A stretch of 64,000 bases of DNA from Polytrichum commune (lineage: Eukaryota; Streptophyta; Polytrichopsida; Polytrichales; Polytrichaceae), in NCBI GenBank assembly GCA_950295325.1, contig OX485803.1, positions 53,395,554 to 53,459,553 of the forward strand, given 5' to 3'. Positions 11,445 to 23,600 of this stretch are shown here, in pieces (position 1 is the stretch's first letter; every line of letters starts with the position of its first letter). Both the position numbers and the translations under genes were made by a program. The notes under the pieces are model-generated. The model saw only the letters and a list, made by a program, of their open reading frames with translations, searched no databases and was not told the DNA's origin.

Positions 11445-13189
11445 TCTTGGTCCACATGCTCAATAATTTATTAACTATTCAACGCTTAATGGATTTGGGG
11501 GGGGGGGGGGAGGTGGAAAGGGTGGAGGTCTTTGTGGCTTTCTTATGGCTCATAGTCAACATATTTTGATACTTCATAATCATTAGACCTCAGCATCAAT
11601 AAATATGGGATTGATCACGGCTTCTTCAACTATACAAATTTGTAGACACACACAAATTTCAACCTCACGAATCTAAGTAATATAAGGGTAGCAGACAACA
11701 AATTTAATCAAATAAGACCCATCCACCTTATCAAACTCATGGTTAGCTAGAGAAATAAGTTAACTAGTTGCGCAAATACCCCTTGCTATAAAAACATTAT
11801 TGAAATTGTACAATGATTGTGCAACCAGGCGGCCTCTGCGAATAGATTGTCTCTCTATCCATGCACATTACCTTAGGTCAAAACTAGATCACAAAAACTC
11901 ATAGGTTTGTTAATTCGTCCCCATAACAAGCATGGTGAAAAACGTATATTATCCTGCATTTTGTCATTGTGATACTAAACGTTCAAAATAGTGTGGAATG
12001 TCGATAAATTAGGGTGGGGCAACATTCCACTTGCATATGCAACGGTGTAGTAAGTTGGACTCAAAGGTCGGATGCATCCAAGAAATGCGGCGTGGCATTG
12101 CCGATCGCAATCCAAACGTTGAAACAATGCAAAGAAAGTGGATGTCGACCGTCTTTTTTTCCTTCACTTTTTCTTCGTCCTCCTCCTCCTCTCATGTCTA
12201 TCCTTCCAGAAGCTCACATGCAAGTGGAAATCAGAATAAGTGTTGGGCCAACGTTTGCATGCCAACATCATCAATTGTGTCACTTTAAGCATTCCCTTTG
12301 GAATGTTGTAGCTTGGGAATCAAGGAATGGTGAAAACTGGCCACCTGATTTCTACTCCCAAGTCACCCGGTTCCAATTTGTAACCTCGTAAGGTAGACAC
12401 ACCCATTTCCATAAACCATAAGCAATTTCGCACAAGTGTTGGTTTGATGTTTGATACTGAAGTGATTTTTCAAAAGTCTAGAAATCGATATCATGGCATT
12501 CAACCAAAAAGAAGAAGAAGAAGAAGAAAAGCATGATTTATTTTTAACTTTGAAATTACAGTAAAATCTCAAAGGCAACGTTCTTTCCCCAACCCATAGT
12601 CATAGCAAACGTTGACCTATTTCTGATAAGTGGGAGATAGAAACTTGAACACGGTCAATGTCCTTTTGAAGGAACCCAAATTTGTGCCCCTTCAACTTAC
12701 TTTTTTCATCGCATCAAATGTGACAACTACATGTGTGATTCTTCTGGGTTTTTCCACAAAGGTAGAAAATGACGGCTACATACGTGGAGTTTCACAGCTT
12801 TAGCTTGGATTCTAATATGTATTAAGATTTTGTGTGTGTGTGTTGGGGGGGGGGGGGGATAAATCAAAAATGGGTTTGTCTACCATACTTCCCTAGCTGG
12901 GACCTATTACCCCCCCCCAGGGAGGGGGTGTAAATACCAACCCAACATTGCTACATACCGTAACCCTTAAGCCCTAAATGTTGAAGCCCATATTGGATGA
13001 TTTCACGCTTTCCCTTGGGTGATGTTAAAGTTTTTTTTTTTCCTTCACGTAAGATCTAAAGTGATTGTAAATTTTCAAAGGCACTAATTGAAAACTAACT
13101 AATTATCCTAATTGTTAAGGGTGGTACTACTTCCCAAAGCACGCACTATTTAGCCATATCTCAAAGTTACCGAGGGTTGGAATTTTTGC
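11445..13189. other. gene-free stretch with homopolymer and purine repeats
   Basis: It holds poly-G runs near 11497-11511 and 12844-12860 and an AAG-type run near 12510-12530. Overlapping open frames at 12014-12391 and 12363-12578 run through low-complexity sequence and are not supported as genes. Confidence 0.5.
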
Positions 13190-13570
13190 TAAATGACACT
13201 AAATTCGTAGATACGTGCTCATTTACCATAAATTTCAAGAAAACACTAAATATGATATTTAGTGTCACCAATTCTAATTGTCTCTAAATGTTAACCCAAC
13301 ACTATTTGTCATTCTCAGTAAAATTTGGGGGGATTATAGATTTACAGTGTTGCAAGTACTATCACTTATCAAGTGATTTTTCATCCAAATTGCAATCATC
13401 CGTTACAATATTTCATCACAAGTTGCTGACAAAAGAAGGTAGGAATTTGGCCAATGGATGAACTCATCCATCGTCCACTTGTTCACTTATTCAGAAGAAG
13501 TGTCATCCGGAAAAAACACCATAGTGACATTAAATACCATATGACATTAAATATCATATTGAGTGTGGTG
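13190..13570. repeat. dispersed repeat family R2 (ATATGATATTTAGTGT termini)
   Basis: About 370 bp begin near AACACTAAATATGATATTTA and end near ATCATATTGAGTGT. Related sequence occurs at 37085-37345, 38900-39140 (inverted), 48950-49320 and 54575-55630. The ends carry the self-complementary block CACTAAATATGATATTTAGTG. It is probably a non-autonomous TIR element. Confidence 0.7.
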
Positions 13571-13612
13571 CATGCATCTGATTCGTGTGTGCCACATGCT
13601 TGTCTGTAAATA

Positions 13613-13760
13613 ATGCCAAGTGCTAGTACTTCAGTGAATAGTTCCAAGTATTGGTAATTTAATGAATAGTGCCAAGTGCCGGTACTTTTAGTGAATGGTA
13701 CCAAGTGTCGGTACTTTCAAAAAATTATGTTGCTATGAATAGTACCTTCGGTAAATAATG
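13613..13760. repeat. short tandem repeat, unit about 29 bp
   Basis: Four to five diverged units of the form CCAAGTGCCGGTACTTTTAG plus TGAATAGT follow one another. No gene overlaps them. Confidence 0.65.
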
Positions 13761-16700
13761 TCGGGATGAACATGCTTCCTAGATCTTTTGGTGGCACTAA
13801 TTTCATAGCATAAAGAAATTTAGTATCAACTTCACTCATTTCCTACGCTCACTATTAGCCCACCCTCACTAATTGGGATAATCAGTATAACAATCCTGCA
13901 TGCCCACAAATTTTCATATAAGTCTTACCACATTTTGTGAGATGAAGGTCTGAAGTTAGCTTACATTCTTGGCAACACAAAAATATGACCATAAGTTTAT
14001 AAATGGGACCTTCTAGAAAGGGATTAAAAATAGCAAATACTTGAGAAGACCATCATTTAGTTTAGGATGGCACATGAGTTATAAGCTCACAAAAATTCCA
14101 CCCATTTGGAGTTGACCACAAGGTGGACCTGATTCTTGGAATAGGATAACCCTAGATTCTTGCAAAAAGAAAAAGGAAAAATTGGTATAAAACCTATTAC
14201 TCAATAGAACATATTACCCAATGGTTAAAGCTTGTGCATAAAATAGCTTTTCCAAAAAGTTTCAAGTTTATCGTATTTAGTTAGCTTTAAATATGCAATC
14301 CGGAAATATGTAGCCAACCATGCATATTAAGATACTGAACACAAGCCAAGCCCCATGTTCCATACCTTCCAAAAATTCTCAAGGCCATCTATTTATGATT
14401 TTATTAGTAATTTCACATCCCACATACTCCCTGGCATAAAAATTTCAATTATGGGAGGTCCCAATTCAAGTTCAAATATGAAAACATAAAAGTACGCAAC
14501 TCAATTACATGTTTTTAATGCTTTGAGAGGCCTATTTTGGGTCTCTTGGACGCTGAAGGGTTAACAATTTGTTGATCATTAATGTAACCTAGACATAGGC
14601 CTCATAATTGGGTTAGTGACACTATCAGGTCGATGACACCAATTGCAATAGATGATGGAGTTCTCTTGAGAACTTGCACCTATGACTCCTAAGCACATAA
14701 ACACAAAATTCAATCCAATTTCTTGACCCTTGCTAGGAATGTTAGTGCAATTGTGCATCATTCGTAAAAGGAAATAAAACATGAGACCAAATCTCTAGCA
14801 AACCCTTGCTCAACCTATTTCAAGTGATTCATTGACTTGTTGGTTGTGGTAGAAACAAATCTTTTATCCACAACTTTTAATAGTGTCCCCACCAGGTCGT
14901 GCAAAAGCCACAACAAGGTTATACCAGATAGGCCGGTATAGGTGGAGGTACAAACCGACACACATCCGTGGACATTCGCCTTAAATTAGTATTGACCCCA
15001 ATAACATGGGGACCGAACCTACCAAGAACGGCTGATATGGCAAGTCACCTTCGGCCTGCCATTATACTTTTAAAATGTTAGATACTCTATCCTCCCCATG
15101 TGTTAGAATAAATGTGTCACAAGCATATTGACTAGGGGCTCATGATGACGGAGAAATGTCCAAAATTTCGTGGGCTTTTACTAATCATGATGGGGCCAGA
15201 CCAAGTAAGGACTCCCCAAAGCAAGAATGCCTAGTAACCCTTCCAAGGCTTTGGGTTGGCGTTAGCGACCATTATAGGTACGCTCTTACAATCCACATGT
15301 GCAACTTCATATGCAATCCAATGTATGCACATGTGTCATGAAATCCACGATTGTGTATATATACCATGTGCCTTCAAGTGCAACTTCATATACCATCCAC
15401 ATTGCACAAGGGGCTCGATACTAGGATAGAGGTGATATATACAATCCAATTTTTTACTTATCAAGTGGTGACCCTAATTTCTTAAAATGACCAAAACATT
15501 ATATTCTAGGGGCTCAGTGAGCCGATCAATTTTCATAGTTGATTACATTTTGATTCTACATAAAAAGTGGACTAGGATGTAGGGTCTCGATTCAATCTCA
15601 TCTTGAATCTCGTGTAGACGAAAGAGATGATGTGGGATTTTACTAAGGTTCTAGAAAGAGAACAACCTTCATACACTGAATATTCTTATGGACACTTTCA
15701 ATTGGTGAGAGAGAATTATTGCATACAAGACTTCTTCACTCATCCTCCATAAAAATTTAAAAAAAGAAGAAGAAAAAGCATGCAGTTTTAAAGTTATTAT
15801 TTCAATAGACCAATATTAGTTTCGAAGAACCCAAATTAGTCTACTTGACATTATTTAAGATGGGGTCACTCGTATACAATTATTCCCTGTCACCGTAAGC
15901 TTTTATGCGACAAATTCCCACATACCCTTTTGGATAACTATACCTCCCAAACCTCCATCCCAACATCTAGCCTCGCAGTAGATATGGTACTTTCACCCAT
16001 GGTATATCTATGCCTATCCTAGATACTGGACAGAGGTGATGGATGTTCACCAAACACCTGGAAACCACGAGTGCGCACCCAGACCCAATAATAATGTTGA
16101 CCTTCACATCCAGAAAATAGTCTCATGTCATAGGCTACGAACAGTGATTCATCTGGCACTGGGTCTTTGAAATTTGATAGGGAAATTGCAGCAATCTAGC
16201 AGAATCACAAGATCTTAGCGGCCATCTTTAGGTGTTTTACATATGGTGTTTAACCTGCAGGTGTGATGGTATGAATCGATCTGCGCCAAGAGCACTATTA
16301 ATTAGCTCCGATCCGGGCATGCACACTGGACTCCAAGAACCATCTTGATCTTCATCATCAAATGGCCGGACATTACAGACTTCAGCTGAGTTTACTGTTC
16401 CAAAAATCATCAGAAACTAAGGCGCAGGTGGTGACTCCATAATTAGCGACAATTCTGGTACTCATGTGCTTGAATTAGCTCGGTGGAATGATCAGGAACT
16501 TATAGGTACAGACTAATCGCTCTACTAATTGCTAGTGTTTCGATGACAGAAATCTGAAAGCTGGTCAATTAAGAATTTTGTAAGGTAGCCTGTCTTCAAT
16601 TTTCCTTTCAGAGAGAAATTTCAGCTTGTATCTCAGACTGAAGCATTCAGACTGCTGTCGGCCATGAATGAGGTTGAATTTGGTAGTAATGAGGACTCTT

Positions 16701-17120
16701 TTGATGTTTGCGGAGAAATTCAGTAATTCCAAGGGGACTGCAGTAACCGATTTACAGTGACACTGGTGACTACTCCACATTTGGATTGCCCCCTGAGTGA
16801 CCCATACATTCTAGATTCAGTATATTGAGGACATTAGAAGTGGGTTGGTTTATGCACCGTGTTTCGGTACTATATATGTTTCGGTGGCGAGGAAGATGAG
16901 GAGGAGGCTCCTGCCACCATTATTATAACTTGTTCATGTGTCACTGGACTTTTGGAGGTTAAAATTATCTCTATCAGTACTAGAATGAGTCAGGTTTGGA
17001 TCACTCGATGATTCAGCGGATGCAGGTTGTAATTTCACGCGGTGGTTCAAATGGTGGCAGTGGTTGTGTAGGATACTAATATCGTTGAATTGAATCTGCA
17101 GAGGGTCACACAATCACTAC
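13761..17120. other. gene-free stretch upstream of the receptor-like protein gene
   Basis: No domain-bearing frame is seen on either strand. The part from about 16870 on may contain the promoter and 5' UTR of the downstream gene, but no decisive element was found. Confidence 0.4.
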
Positions 17121-17282
17121 ATGGTTGAAGAGCATGTGTTGCAGCTTGAATCCGCAGGAGTTCTGGAAGAATTAGGGCTAGAATCAGGTCACCTGGCACC
17201 CCCTTGTTACCGTGATCTGGTTGTGATGAAGAAAGTTGGAGCGCAGATTTCTGGAAACGACAGATTCATACAAGATACATAG
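17121..17282 (+). CDS. small open frame, 53 residues, possible uORF
   Basis: An ATG at 17121 opens 53 codons with mixed, protein-like composition (it starts MVEEHVLQLESAGVLEELGL). It lies about 370 bp ahead of the receptor-like protein start, so it could be an upstream ORF in a long leader, a first exon of something else, or chance. No family is recognised. Confidence 0.25.
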   Translation: MVEEHVLQLESAGVLEELGLESGHLAPPCYRDLVVMKKVGAQISGNDRFIQDT

Positions 17283-17652
17283 GCCGCGAAACGCACGGTG
17301 GAATCATTGGATACAAAACCTCACTGTATTCCAGGAAGGGATGATGATAAGGTATAAATTTCTGGTGAACAACCATGAGATTTGGCTGTGTTCGGAGATT
17401 TGGATGGTTTTCCTTCAATCACTCCCTCGATCGACAAACAATCAGGAGTAAACTTACGGTGACTGATTTGGTTATTCATTTACTCACTTTTATTTCCTGT
17501 TTTAATTGATGGATCAACTCTTACCGTGACATTCGGATCCGCAGAACTTCACCAACCAATCCTGTGGGCGACTATTTCATCACAAGTGGGAGCGAAATTT
17601 GATGAGCAAATTAAGTGGCAGGGCTCTGTGTAGATTGAAGGAGGAATTAAAG

Positions 17653-20600
17653 ATGAGCAGGCTCAGGCTACCGCAGCTGGTTTCTCTTTCATTGGTCATC
17701 TTGTTGGGGTTTATTTCAATTGGGTTCGGAGCTGCTGCTGAAGAACTCAAAATTAAGGTCAGCTGCCTACTTGATTACTAAAGACATTGATATAGTGCTG
17801 TAGTGTTGCATTTGATGTTGTAGGTTAACTATCTTAAGATAGGGTTACTGGGTCTTGAGGAATTATTGTCACCATGTTGCCATGACCAGTGTTACAAAAC
17901 ACCACGAGTTTCTCAGCTGGCCATGGAATCCATCCGGACGATTCAAATGAGGAAATCATGTGCGAAACTGTTCACAGGTACAGATTCTGGATGCAATTTT
18001 GGAAATTAGGAATTACCTTTACATATTAGATGTTGTACATGAAGAGCCCTGGTACAGGATGTAGCAAGGCGTCCTCATAAGGTACTACTCTAAGGCGTGT
18101 AGCAAGTTTAAGATGACCCTAAACTACCGGGTGATAATGAAAAGGTACCCATCAAATGGAGTGGATGGTGGTTCGATTCTCGCTATGAAATTTTCTCTCT
18201 ACTTGACGGAAAAAGCTAGGTAGGTAGGTAGGAAGCCAAGAGCCCACCCACCATAAGGTAGGTAATAAACCCCACCTTGCACCAAGAGGATTCTTGAGCA
18301 GGGTAGGACCAACGGACTCAAATTCACATCGGATTGTCCGACGTTGGGTATTTATTTATTTAGGTGTAGCACCAACCATGTTATGAGGGCTGTTTATTAT
18401 GGTTTTGTATTTGACGTGTCCACGTCCAATGGAGATACAATACATCAGCTACATTTGAGATGGTCAACGCTACGAATAACTACACTATTTATGCTATTTA
18501 GTGTGACATGCATAATAGTGTCACTTGATGTCCTAATCTAAGGAACACCGATTCCAACTGGGCGTTGTGACGGTACTTGTAAAGGCTTGGAGGACTACCT
18601 TCGAGCGAGCCAATAACGCAAAGATCCAAACCTGCACTCGGGTGAAGAATTTTGGATATTCAATATCCAAAATTCTTCACCCGAGTGCAGGTTTGGATAT
18701 TGAACCTAGTAAGTTTCCACAGAGGATTACAGCCGTTATCATGAAATTAAACCTGTGGTCTCCCCTTGCTAGTCTGTATTCAGAGGCGTTCTGCTTCGAT
18801 TTCACCAGGCCCAGCCCATTTGCTGCAGCGCTATCAGATCACCTGCTCTTCTGGGATGCATTCTCACACGTGTTAAAAATTCACTAACTTCATTTTCTTG
18901 CTGTGTCGGCAGGTGATCGAAGAAATTAACCAGCACAGCCAGGATAAAATTGACCTAGTGGAAACCACATTCTCAGACTCTGTTTATAATGGGAACTTTG
19001 GATCTGTACATGGGAAAGTGGTAGACAACGTGGAGGTGCCCTTGGCTGAGGCGAGAAGGAAATTGGTGCAGAACAATCCGAGTGACCAGAGTGTGTTGCT
19101 GTCTTTCAAGCAAGCAATTACAAGGGATCCAAATGCCACACTCCAGAGTTGGAATGCGAGTGTGAATGCGGACTACTGCCTGTGGAGAGGAGTGGTTTGC
19201 GACAACCACACTAAACGAGTCATTGCAATCAACATAACAGGTACACACACGTGTCGATCCTCATTATACAATCGCACACAAGATTGAAAGAAAATCATTC
19301 TACTTTACTGCATTGTAGGGGGCGCCACTTGAATGTGAGATGGGGTTTCTATCATTCAAGGGGGCATTAGAGGCAGGTGAATAAATAAATAAATAAATAA
19401 AATCTTCACTTAACCATGTGATCCATGAGGAGGAGCTGCTACTTGGAGGTGAACTTCAACCATCATGTGGGTAGTTGTCATGTAGTGGGTAGGACAAATA
19501 ACTCCCTAGTAGGGTTAGTCACCGCAACACTTATGGCCAATTCACAAGGGATTCCAAGTCTTAAGTCCTAGTTCACTTGAGGTCAATCCGTGCAATCTTA
19601 GCCGTTGAGAACATGGAAGTTGGGACTATCATTTCACACAGGTCCCAAGTCCTAAGTCCAAGTATGACATGGATGCCTACATGACAACACTTTTTGGAGG
19701 TGAGGGTTGGCACTTGTGTTGAGAATTAGGTCTAGCTTTTTGCTCGACCCGACTCTCAACACAAGTCCTAAGAGTTTTTTGCATAAACTAATCAAGTTTT
19801 GATTTTATTGGCTATAAACCATAATTAATGGTTTCTTGAGGTTCAAAAGTTGGGACTTTGCCTCCATGTTGGGACTTGCTGACATGAGTGGGACTTGGGA
19901 CCCTGGCATGTGAATTGTTTCTTGGATGCTTGAGGATGGGATTTAACCGCCAAGTAGCACTAGAGGAAAGTTTACGGGCTTGTGACATTGATAACTTCTA
20001 ATGACAACTATTGACCCATTCATCTACTAATACTTACCCATAGAAAATTTGATGTTTGCTGACAGTTGGAATAATTCCCAACAACCCAATGTAGAAAAAT
20101 TATTGGCGAGTGTGGACAAGAATGTCAACTGGTAGAATACAAGCTGCTAACATGAGGTAGCAAGGGATGGACCAAAGTTGATAGAGTGAGAGGGAATTAT
20201 TGCATAATATAGTACGAACATACCTCTCACAAAGTCCTGAAACATCTACACTAAATAGTCCTAATATCGTGGGCCACAATAGTCTTCTAGAGCTTAATAT
20301 GCTAGTTCTCATAACAAAAATTAATGTGGCTGAGTCACATTAATTTTCAACCCACGTTACAGTTCTTGCAAAAAATTAACGAGGGCCACATTAATTGTTA
20401 AAAATTCTAGAAATTTAATTTGGATGATTTTTTTAAAATTTTCCTACTTTTGTCCTATAACTAAAATTTAATGCGTTCGTCGGAAGCCTTCATGAAGTCT
20501 TGAAAAAAGACCTCGGGTCTTGGACCCACGTTAATTCTACCTTGATTAAAAATTTAGAATCGCCCTCGCTAATTTCCACCCACACTAATAGGACTATAGA

Positions 20601-23600
20601 CTAGGGCGAACCAACCCGTACACTGGTTCCTTACAGGGAAGGGTTTCGACATCCAACAAGGAACAAGTGTATGGGTTGGTTTGCCTAAATCTAGGACTAT
20701 ATGGCGTAGTTTGCAACCCAAACGCTAGCTTTTATTTATTTAGTTGAGTTAACATCATGATTAGCGTCAAAACCTTGAATTAGTCTAGTTGAAGATAAAT
20801 GAGATGAATTATATAGCCACAAACCTATAGGAGTCCAAATTTTATATTGGATGAATGAGAGGTAGACTCGTATGCAACTTTGCCCTCTCAGCAGATGATA
20901 GGCATGATGGGCAGGTTGGTCGGTGACAGCACATGTGCAGCTTTATATTTATAAAACTAAAAAAATTTGATATAAGATTATCAGGTTATCAACTCCCCCG
21001 TGTTCACAATGACACATGGATCGTCATCAAAAGGAACTCTGACATCAAGAGGATTCGGAATTTCTAATTGAAATTGTAGTTACAGGTCTGAAAAGCGTGA
21101 AGGGGTTAGTTTAGCAGGATTATAATAGCTGCCGTGTCTTCCATATCATTTGAGGTTGACTTGAGTCTCAATATGTGTAATGCGTCTTATCCGGGGTCTT
21201 TGGTTCACGTTCATTTGAATATGACTATACATAACATTATTCAACTGCTATCAGCCATCTCATTCTAATGATATTCAGTGTTTCACCCGAATTTCACATT
21301 GTTTTCAGGTTGAATTTACCTACTAACAAGCATTTGTAAAGTATGATTCTAGCACTTTACATGACATATTCCCGGTCCCACCCAACATGATCATTCAATT
21401 GAATAATGTTGTGGACGAATATTATGACCTGTATAATTTTCCATCCACACTGATAAGAGGAATTCTTGACATAGTTCTCACTTTAAGAGTCATACGGTTG
21501 GAGATAACTTCACTTTTGTCACATGTCAACGTGGACCCCTCTTAGTTTTGTTTCATCGCCTCCTGCCGTTTATATTGGATGCTAACATTCATTAGTGGCT
21601 TAAGGTTGAGTTTCCATGTATGTTGTTCGCACATTAGATTCTAGATAATAGTGGGTCGAATGTGTTCTCATGAGGATGATAAAAAAAAGCAGCCAACCAA
21701 CAACAATTTGGTTGCCTACTAGAATGTGGAAGGTAGTGACCAAGGGCTACTAGACCACCATGCCCTCACTTAAAACACTTAAAATAATAGTCGTTGGTTG
21801 GCACATATGAACCCGACCCAACTATATTTCATCTACATTTGTCCTTATTCACACCGAAGTCTAATGGACGAGCCGCATATATACATGGAAACTCACCTCA
21901 AACTATGTACACTTCATTCTTGACTTAGCAGATAAGATAGAATGTTTATGGGAAGCACTTAGATTGTGTATTGTAGAGTTTTCAACAAACAACTATAATT
22001 TATCAAAGTTCTTTAATTTCAGCCTCTTTCTTTGAAAAGAGACCACCATCTAGTTGTTTAGTAATGTTATGTCACCTCAAGCTATCTAGACTTCATTCTT
22101 GACTTACCAAATAAGATAGAATGTTTATGGGGAGCCCTGAAACTATGTACTGTAGAGTTTTCAACAAGCAACTATATATTTGTCAAAGTTCATTAATAAC
22201 AACCTCTTTCTTTGAAAAGAGACCATCATCTAGTTGTTTAGTAATGTTATGCAGCCTTTTCAAATGTATTTACAACTAAAAGTTCAATAGAGATCAAGGT
22301 ATTGACTCCACATGTTCACAATGACACACGATCATCTATGATGTTGAGAGGATTCGGAATTTTTAATGGAAATTGTGCTTACCGGATTTGAAAAGGGCGA
22401 AGTGGGTAGTGTAGCATGTTTCATAATAGATGCCGTGTCTTCCATATCATTTGAGGTTGCATGGTATCTCAACATGTGTGATGCATATGACCAGGGTTCC
22501 TCTGGCCCACACTAATTTCACCTTGACTAGACAATTATTGTGGCCCATATTAAATTTCCACCCATACTAAAATGAGCATTTAGTGACATAGTTTTCACTT
22601 TAAAAGTCATGCTGCCAAGGCTAACTTCACTTTTGTCATGTGTCAAACATGGATTTCTTGTCTAGTTAGATTTCATGAATTTACTTTTCAAGTTTTCCTT
22701 TTGGCAAGTCTTTTCGGCTTGGGAGAGCCGAAGTACCACCTGGTGGCAATGAAAAACAAAATATTGTTGTATCTTGGAGATCCAAGGAATATAGATAGTT
22801 GCAAGCAACTCTTGCAACATGGTGAGTGCTACGCTAGACATCGTACACGTGTCGTCCTTCTACAGGCTATAGGATGGCGACTCTCGCATACAATATCTAA
22901 TACGTGGGGCATGCAAACAAATTGCTCTCATGATGACGATGTTCTATCTTGTCTCTTAAGTCAAAAAATGAAGTTCAGAGAAACTTGGGATGAGTTTTCA
23001 TGTATGCTAGAGTCCAATACACTCTAGTGGGAATTAAGACAAATGTAGATGAAATATGGGTGGGTCGGGTTCGTATGCACCAGCCGACTATTATCATTTG
23101 AAGTGTTTAGTGGTCGCATGAAAGTTTAGTGGCCCATGGTCACAATGCTTCCACATTTTAATAGACAATCATAATGTGAAAATTGTTCATGAGAACACAT
23201 CCAACCTAATAAATGTTGGTATCTTAATACTATGAATGGCAGGAGGCGATGGAACGAAGCTCAGAGGAAGCATCAGCCCCAAGCTCGGATTGCTCACGTC
23301 GCTCGAAAACCTGACGCTCTCCAACAACAGCTTCACCGGCCGAATTCCAGCGTCATTCGGCGGCCTAACCTCACTCCAAATCCTCCAACTCCACGACAAC
23401 AACCTCACAGGCCCAATTCCAACAGCCCTTTCGAATTGCACCAACCTTCGGATCCTCGACGTGGGATCCAACAACCTCACAGGAGTTCTTCCGGTTGAAC
23501 TCGTCAACTGTAGCCGTCTGGAGGAGATCCATGTGACTTCCAACCTTCTTCAAGGTACCCTTAATCCCAAGTTTAGTGCTCTTCCCAGCTTGAAGGTCTT

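Noticed and set aside
12014-12578. Overlapping frames of 71-125 codons
   Set aside because: Low-complexity purine/pyrimidine runs create them; no splice or domain support.
18171-18182. Box B-like GGTTCGATTCTC suggesting another SINE or tRNA
   Set aside because: No box A at a suitable distance upstream and no cloverleaf could be drawn.
22638-23027. 129-codon frame in RLP intron 2
   Set aside because: It lies between the arms of a long inverted repeat, has no domain, and would have to be spliced out between RLP exons 2 and 3.
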